NCBI GenBank assembly: GCA_012931725.1
Contig: WHSA01000730.1
Coordinates: 1-64,000 of the forward strand
DNA length: 64,000 bases
Reading direction: 5' to 3'
Source of the DNA: Litsea cubeba
Taxonomy: Eukaryota > Streptophyta > Magnoliopsida > Laurales > Lauraceae
Below the pieces are notes generated by a model. That model was given only the letters and a program-made list of their open reading frames with translations, searched no databases and was not told the DNA's origin. Of this stretch, positions 56,648-64,000 are shown in pieces. A program made the position numbers and the translations under genes. Within the stretch, counting starts at the first letter, position 1. Every line of letters begins with the position of its first letter.

Positions 56648-59600
56648 ATATTCTCTTTATTCCTATTGCCTGAAGTGAGCTACAAGACGGATACGGATAC
56701 TTGCTTTTGCTTGCAACAGCTTCTTCTCTGACTACCTCCTAGGATTGAGATAGCTATACGAGACTGGCCCTGAACTCCATCCTAACATAACAAGGGATTC
56801 CATCCTCTTAGAACGTCGCCTTCTCATCGATCTTTTTCATTCCGCTTTCAACACTCGAACACTGCTAGCTCACCTGAAACTAAGAAAGAGTCGTTCTAAT
56901 CGGCTGAGATCGAGCCCATCTCCTTAAATCGATTTCCAATCTCTCTTTCTTCTGAACCCTCTTCGCTTAGCTACTTATTGAGGGTATTCCCGCAACCGCA
57001 ACAGCGGTTGCCGCTCTATCTATTAGAAGTTCAATCAAGGGAGAAAGCTAAGGCTAAGTCAGGTTGCTGGGTGGCAGGCAGTCTAAAAGGCGACTTCCTT
57101 TCTATCTATAATATATGTAATTCTTCAGAGGCGCGCTGACCAGTGTAGGATGAAAAGGAATTGATGGATCTGACCTTCGCTTTCCCACTTCAGCTTTCAA
57201 GCGGTCAGATCGAATGATGAATCCAACGGGACAGTTTCAGATTGAATCGAGAATGGTTGACACACTTCGGCTATCGTCCTTACTCAGCTAGAAGCTATTC
57301 GGATTGACTCAACTAGGAAGGCTTCGGCGCCTGACTAAACCTATCTTCCTCTTTGCCCACGGCACAGATTGCTCTTCTAGCCCGAGTAATATAACTTTGG
57401 GGAAGATTACTTTCTCCTTTCAATTGCTTATGAAATGGAATCTTTTCTTTCTTATGCTTATTCATCGAAGGTATCTCCTTCGGTTTTCACAGAACACCAA
57501 ACCTTTCAAGCGGATGATGCCCTGCTGAGGCGAAATGCCATTGAATCCGTCCTTCCCCGCTCTATTTATCTGGGAGAAGAGGCGGTCTAATCTTAATTAC
57601 TAGCCTTCGCATTCGCTTCTGAACTCAACTACAAGTAGTCAGTACGGTTAGGCTTTCCTACCGCCGGATCCTACCACCGCTTTCTTCTAAGATTTCATCT
57701 TGCCTATAACGACCAGGGTGTACTTGATTGGCTCTTTCTCGGCCTGACTAAACCAATCTATCAGCCTTAATGCCCTGCCTTTCCGCAGTCCACTTCCCTA
57801 ATCAATGGAAGAGTCGGCAAGGCAAGCATAAACTTCTGCTTCCGCCTAAGCCGTGCTTGCTACTCTTCTATGGTTTCTACCCCCACTAGAAGAGGAAGCA
57901 ACCTTTGATCCTAAGAAATAGTACAGTTCAAGCAGGCGTTGATAATAAGAAATAGACTAGTGCTCGCTTTGATTTGATAGGAATTTCTCTGCACTTCGCC
58001 CTGCCTGGATTCTGCCCTAACTTCGCTCCGCCTTTTTCTTCGGTGCGGTCTTCTTCCTTTACTTCTTCTTCTTCTGCCTGGTTTGGAACCCTATTCATAG
58101 AAGATATTCTCTTTATTCCTAGTGCCTGAAGTGAGCTACAAGACGGATACGGATACTTGCTTTTGCTTGCAACAGCTTCTTCTCTGACTACCTCCTAGGA
58201 TTGAGATAGATATACGAGACTGGCCCTGAACTCCATCCTAACATAACAAGGGATTCCATCCTCTTAGAACGTCGCCTTCTCATCGATCTTTTTCATTCCG
58301 CTTTCAACACTCGAACACTGCTAGCTCACCTGAAAGTAAGAAATAGTCGTTCTAATCGGCTGAGATCGAGCCCATCTCCTTAAATCGATTTCCAGTCTCT
58401 CTTTCTTCTGAACCCTCTTCGCTTAGCTACTTATTGAGGGTATTCCCACAACCGCAACAGCGGTTGCCGCTCTATCTATTAGAAGTTCAATCAAGGGCGA
58501 AAGCTAAGGCTAAGTCAGGCTGTTGGGTGTCAGGCAGTCTAAAAGGCGACTTCCTTTCTATCTATAATATATGTAATTGTTCAGAGGCGCGCTGACCAGT
58601 GTAGGATGAAAAGGAATTGATGGATCTGACCTTCGTTCCCACTTCAGCTTTCAAGCGGTCAGATTGAATGATGAATCCAACGGGAAAGTTTCAGATTGAA
58701 TCGAGAATGGTTGACACACTTCGGCTATCGTCCTTACTCAGCTAGAAGCTATTCGGATTGACTCAACTAGGAAGGCTTCGGCGCCTGACTAAAACTATCT
58801 TCCTCTTTGCCCACGGCACAGATTGCACTTCTAGCCCGAGTAATATAAACTTTGGGGAAGATTACTTTCTCCTTTCAATTGCTTATGAAATGAATCTTTT
58901 CTTTCTTATGCTTATTCATCGAAGGTATCTCCTTCGGTTTTCACAGAACACCAAACCTTTCAAGCGGATGATGCCCTGCTGAGGCGAAATGCCATCAAGC
59001 CCTTCTGTTCAATCCGTCCTCCCCGCTCTATTTATCTGGGAGAAGAGGCGGTCTAATCTTAATTACTAGCCTTCGCATTCGCTTCTGAACTCAACTACAA
59101 GTAATCAGTACGGTTAGGCTTTCCTACCGCCGGATCCTACCACCGCTTTCTTCTAAGATTTCATCTTGCCTATAACGACCAGGGTGTACTTGATTGGCTC
59201 TTTCTCGGCTGACTAAACCAATCTATCAGCCTTAATGCCCTGCCTTTCCGCAGTCCACTTCCCTAATCAATGGAAGAGTCGGCAAGGCAAGCATAAACTT
59301 CTGCTTCCGCCTAAGCCGTGCTTGCTACTCTTCTATGGTTTCTACCCCCACTAGAAGAGGAAGCAACCTTTGATCCTAAGAAATAGTACAGTTCAAGCAG
59401 GCGTTGATAATAAGAAATAGACTAGTGCTCGCTTCGATTTGATAGGAATTTCTCTGCACTTCGCCCTGCCTGGATTCTGCCCTAACTTCGCTCCGCCTTT
59501 TTCTTCGGTGCGGTCTTCTTCCTTTACTTCTTCTTCTTCTGCCTGGTTTGGAACCCTATTCATAGAAGATATTCTCTTTATTCCTATTGCCTGAAGTGAG

Positions 59601-62600
59601 CTACAAGACGGATACGGATACTTGCTTTTGCTTGCAACAGCTTCTTCTCTGACTACCTCCTAGGATTGAGATAGATATACGAGACTGGCCCTGAACTCCA
59701 TCCTAACATAACAAGGGATTCCATCCTCTTAGAACGTCGCCTTCTCATCGATCTTTTTCATTCCGCTTTCAACACTCGAACACTGCTAGCTCACCTGAAA
59801 CTAAGAAATAGTCGTTCTAATCGGCTGAGATCGAGCCCATCTCCTTGAATCGATTTCCAATCTCTCTTTCCTCTGAACCCTCTTCGCTTGGCTACTTATT
59901 GAGGGTATTCCCACAACAGCAACAGCGGTTGCCGCTCTATCTATTAGAAGTTCATTCAAGGGCGAAAGCTAAGGCTAAGTCAGGCTGTTGGGTGGCAGGC
60001 AGTCTAAAAGGCGACTTCCTTTCTATCTATAATATATGTGATTGTTCAGAGGCGCGCTGACCAGTGTAGGATGAAAAGGAATTGATGGATCTGACCTTCG
60101 CTTTCCACACTTCAGCTTTCAAGCGGTCAGATTGAATGATGAATCCAACGGGACAGTTTCAGATTGAATCGAGAATGGTTTGACACACTTCGGCTATCAT
60201 CCTTACTCAACTAGAAGCTATTCGGATTGCCTCAACTAGGAAGGCTTCGGCGCTTGACTAAACCTATCGTCCTCTTTGCCCACGGCACAGATTGCTCTTC
60301 TAGCCTGAGTAATATAAACTTTGGGGAAGATTACTTTCTCCTTTCAATTGATTATGAAATGGAATCTTTTCTTTCTTATGCTTATTCATCGAAGGTATCT
60401 CCTTCGGTTTTCATAGAGCACCAAACCTTTCAAGCAGATGATGCCCTGCTGAGGCGAAATGCCACCAAGCCCTTCTGTTCAATCCGTCCTCCCCGCTCTA
60501 TTTATCTGAGAGAAGAGGCGGTCTAATCTTAATTACTAGCCTTCGCATTCGCTTCTGAACTCAACTACAAGTAATCAGTACGGTTAGGCTTTCCTACCGC
60601 CGGATCCTACCACCGCTTTCTTCTAAGATTTCATCTTGCCTATAACGACCAGGGTGTACTTGATTGGCTCTTTCTCGGCTTGACTAAACCAATCTATCAG
60701 CCTTAATGCCCTGCCTTTCCGCAGTCCACTTCCCTAATCAATGGAAGAGTCGGCAAGGCAAGCATAAACTTCCGCTTCCGCCTAAGCCGTGCTTGCTACT
60801 CTTCTATGGTTTCTACCCCCACTAGAAGAGGAAGCAACCTTTGATCCTAAGAAATAGTACAGTTCAAGCAGGCGTTGATAATAAGAAATAGACTAGTGCT
60901 CGCTTCGATTTGATAGGAATTTCTCTGCACTTCGCCCTGCCTGGATTCTGCCCTAACTTCGCTCCGCCTTTTTCTTCGGTGCGGTCTTCTTCCTTTACTT
61001 CTTCTTCTTCTGCCTGGTTTGGAACCCTATTCATAAAAGATATTCTCTTTATTCCTATTGCCTGAAGTGAGCTACAAGACGGATACGGATACTTGTTTTT
61101 GCTTGCAACAGCTTCTTCTCTGACTACCTCCTAGGATTGAGATGGAAACGAGACTGGCCCTGAACTCCATCCTAACATGACAAGGGATTCCATCCTCTTA
61201 GAACGTCGCCTTCTCATCGATCTTTTTCATTCCGCTTTCAACACTCGAACACTGCTAGCTCACCTGAAACTAAGAAAGAGTCGTTCTAATCGGCTGAGAT
61301 CGAGCCCATCTCCTTGAATCGATTTCCAATCTCTCTTTCTTCTGAACCCTCTTCGCTTGGCTACTTATTGAGGGTATTCCCACAACAGCAACAGCGGTTG
61401 CCGCTCTATCTATTAGAAGTTCAATCAAGGGCGAAAGCTAAGGCTAAGTCAGGCTGTTGGGTGGCAGGCAGTCTAAAAGGCGACTTCCTTTCTATCTATA
61501 ATATATGTGATTGTTCAGAGGCGCGCTGACCAGTGTAGGATGAAAAGGAATTGATGGATCTGACCTTCGCTTTCCCCACTTCAGCTTTCAAGCGGTCAGA
61601 TTGAATGATGAATCCAACGGGACAGTTTCAGATTGAATCGAGAATGGTTGACACACTTCGGCTATCATCCTTACTCAACTAGAAGCTATTCGGATTGCCT
61701 AAACTAGGAAGGTTTCGGCGCATGACTAAACCTATCTTCCTCTTTGCCCACGGCACAGATTGCTCTTCTAGCCTGAGTAATATAAACTTTGGGGAAGATT
61801 ACTTTCTCCTTTCAATTGCTTATGAAATGGAATCTTTTCTTTCTTATGCTTATTCATCGAAGGTATCTCCTTCGGTTTTCATAGAGCACCAAACCTTTCA
61901 AGCGGATGATGCCCTGCTGAGGCGAAATGCCACCAAGCCCTTCTGTTCAATCCGTCCTCCCCGCTCTATTTATCTGGGAGAAGAGGCGGTCTAATCTTAA
62001 TTACTAGCCTTCGCATTCGCTTCTGAACTCAACTACAAGTAATCAGTACGGTTAGGCTTTCCTACCGCCGGATCCTACCACCGCTTTCTTCTAAGATTTC
62101 ATCTTGCCTATAACGACCAGGGTGTACTTGATTGGCTCTTTCTCGGCTTGACTAAACCAAACTATCAGCCTCAATGCCCTGCCTTTCCGCAGTCCACTTC
62201 GCTAATCAATGGAAGAGTCAGCAAGGCAACCATAAACTTCTGCTTCCGCCTAAGCCGTGCTTGCTGCTCTATGGTTTCTACCCCCACTAGAAGAGGAAGC
62301 AACCTTTGATCCTAAGAAATAGTACAGTTCAAGCAGGCGTTGATAATAAGAAATAGACTAGTGCTCGCTTTGATTTGATAGGAATTTCTCTGCACTTCGC
62401 CCTGCCTGGATTCTGCCCTAACTTCGCTCCGCCTTTTTCTTCGGTGCGGTCTTCTTCCTTTACTTCTTCTTCTTCTGCCTGGTTTGGAACCCTATTCATA
62501 AAAGATATTCTCTTTATTCCTATTGCCTGAAGTGAGCTACAAGACGGATACGGATACTTGCTTTTGCTTGCAACAGCTTCTTCTCTGACTACCTCCTAGG

Positions 62601-62655
62601 ATTGAGATGGAAACGAGACTGGCCCTGAACTCCATCCTAACATAACAAAGGATTC
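56648..62655 (+). repeat. Satellite array (+), right of solo LTR, about 4 monomers
   Basis: GAAGTGAG landmarks at 56672, 58128, 59593, 61064 and 62529 (periods 1456, 1465, 1471, 1465). The last two full copies share private changes (TTCATAGAGCACC, GCCACCAAGCCC, ATATGTGATTG, GAGATGGAAACGAG), indicating recent duplication of neighbours. Two copies (near 57390 and 58890) have one-base deletions in the 99-codon open frame, arguing against coding. The block ends at ACAAAGGATTCCA where E8 begins. Confidence 0.92.
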
Positions 62656-63510
62656 CACTTCAAATGCATTGATGGATATTTTTCAATCTATTCCAAATGA
62701 GATTGAGCCTTGGCCGAATTTCAATGATGAAGTTGTTTGGACCCCAGAAGATCATGGCCGTTTCACATTAAAATCTGCTTACAAACTAGTGTGCAGGAAT
62801 TGGGATCAAGCACTCCACTGGCCTTCTATGATCTGGTTTGCTGGATGTATTAAAAAGTATTCTATCTGTGCTTGGATGTTTCTCCGAGGAAGACTCAAAC
62901 AAAAGACTTTCTCCTTCAGCGCAATGTTGATTGTGATTCTTGCTGCGTGCTTTGCAATTGCACATGGGAAACTTCTACTCACTTAATGATCCATTGCTCC
63001 TATTCTCTTGCGGTGTGGACATCTCTCTTAGCTAAGGTAAATTTGGCTCCAATAAACTGTACAAATCCTTTTGAATTGCTGGATTCCATTATCTTCCTTT
63101 AGCAAATCAAGAAAAGGGCATTCAAATTCTTGGGAAACTGCTATTTAATGCGTTTATTGGCACATTTGGGCTGAAAGAAATGGGCGCATCTTCAGGAGCA
63201 TAGAAAAAACTACTGGAGCAGTAGTGCAGAACATTATCCATACTGTGTGCAGTAGGATTGTTTACCTTGGCATAACTCTTCCACAGGATATTGAGAGCCA
63301 CTGGAATATCCCACCAAGTAGTTCTGGATCCGAACCCCACCAAGCTTATTGATGAATCTGGGATGGAGATATCTATCTGTTCCACTAATAACCAAGTCAT
63401 TGGTGTTCTATGGAGTGATGTTCATAAACCACTGGCAGGTCATATTGCAAATAATTTGCCATTATTATGTCTATCATCCAAATTATGGAACTCCTCCCAT
63501 TAGGTGCTCA
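62656..63510 (+). pseudogene. E8: LINE ORF2 fragment, truncated at both ends
   Basis: Starts inside ORF2 just before the zinc motif (SNALMDIFQSIPNEIEPWPNF) and runs through IKKYSICAWMF, the motif CDSCCVLCNCTWETSTHLMIHC, the HIWAERNGRIF linker and the beginning of the RNase H-like region (VIGVLWSDVHKPLAGHI). At least three frameshifts. Homology fades near 63500; no stem-loops, poly(A) or target duplication are seen. It is closest in wording to E3, but is a separate copy. Confidence 0.85.
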
Positions 63511-63830
63511 ATTACTAGAAGCTATCAGCATTAGCAAGTTTCTTATCACTTCTCTGACTGGGACGTTCACTTTGACCTAAACGCCTTGCAGGTTTGATCG
63601 TGCCTGCTACTGCTCGGTCGTCGGTGCTCAGCCAACAGCTTCCTCCTCCGTTGACCCTACTGAAGATTTTCTATTATTGAAGAATTGAGCTACAATTTAG
63701 GTATCATACTTGCTTTTGTACAGGGTTCCCTGTAACCTCCTCTTTGGTTCCTTTGAAGATTCGAGACTGGAATCAACTTATCCTAAAAAAAAAAGAGTCG
63801 CCTTCTCATCGACTTTTCATTTCCGCTTCA
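63511..63830 (+). other. Strongly decayed satellite-like stretch
   Basis: Weak, gapped similarity to the satellite: GAATTGAGCTACAATTTAGG against GAAGTGAGCTACAAGACGG near 63686, CTTGCTTTTGTAC against CTTGCTTTTGCTTGC near 63710, and CGAGACTGG at about 63763. Similarity rises toward 63830. No gene, RNA or element end is visible here. The 5' part (63511-63640) could also be unrelated filler. Confidence 0.5.
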
Positions 63831-64000
63831 ACACTCGAACACTGCTAGCTCACCTGAAACTAAGAAAGAGTCGTTCTAATCGGCTGAGATCGAGCCCATC
63901 TCCTTGAATCGATTTCCAATCTCTCTTTCTTCTGAACCCTCTTCGCTTGGCTACTTATTGAGGGTATTCCCACAACAGCAACAGCGGTTGCCGCTCTATC
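63831..64000 (+). repeat. Satellite (+), partial monomer to window end
   Basis: Near-consensus satellite from ACACTCGAACACTGCTAGC to the window edge, in + orientation. The array evidently continues beyond the window. Confidence 0.92.

Overview
This window looks like plant nuclear heterochromatin, probably angiosperm. It contains no host gene I can support and is built entirely of repeats. The diagnosis rests on several copies of a plant L1-clade LINE (ORF1 with a DUF4283-like domain and a CCHC zinc knuckle; ORF2 with APE-type endonuclease, reverse transcriptase, zf-RVT-type zinc motif and a C-terminal RNase H-like tail), a 1.8-kb Copia-like solo LTR, and a long tandem satellite. Elements are named E1 to E8 by position.

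Substrate: a tandem satellite with a monomer of about 1,465 bp (measured spacings 1,456-1,472), roughly 16 copies in all. It is in + orientation at 1-927, 21959-26660, 52270-62655 and 63831-64000, but in - orientation at 6621-16007. The reversed block is exactly the one lying between E1 (-) and E2 (+), two near-identical full-length LINEs in inverted orientation. The outer flank of each LINE continues the satellite phase of the inner flank of the OTHER LINE, as expected if recombination between the two LINEs inverted the 9.4 kb between them (or if an assembly did so).

Nest, 26661-52269: a 5'-truncated LINE E3 (+) sits in the satellite with a 12-bp target duplication. E3 is split by E4 (+, 13-bp duplication). 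E4 is split twice, by E5 (-, an ORF1-only element lacking ORF2) and by E6 (+, 10-bp duplication). E6 is split by E7 (-), the best preserved copy, with an intact 582-codon ORF1. Every host element resumes in the right place after the guest's end, so the insertion order is E3, then E4, then E5 and E6 (their relative order is not fixed), then E7 after E6.

Right part, 52270-64000: satellite again, interrupted by a 1,818-bp solo LTR (54830-56647, - strand, 5-bp duplication ATATT), then a truncated LINE fragment E8 (62656 to about 63510), a strongly decayed stretch, and a return to near-consensus satellite.

How the parts work together: the LINEs appear bicistronic, with ORF1 stop and ORF2 start overlapping (TAATGA in one subfamily, ATGA in another). 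All seven visible LINE 3' ends carry two stem-loops just before the poly(A), one with a compensatory base-pair change between subfamilies, which suggests specific 3'-end recognition by the reverse transcriptase. Their 5' UTRs are arrays of very short T-rich repeats followed by a conserved CTCTGGCGATTTT box. E5 keeps the 5' UTR, ORF1 and 3' stem-loops but has lost ORF2, so it could be a plant counterpart of mammalian HAL1 (half-L1) elements.
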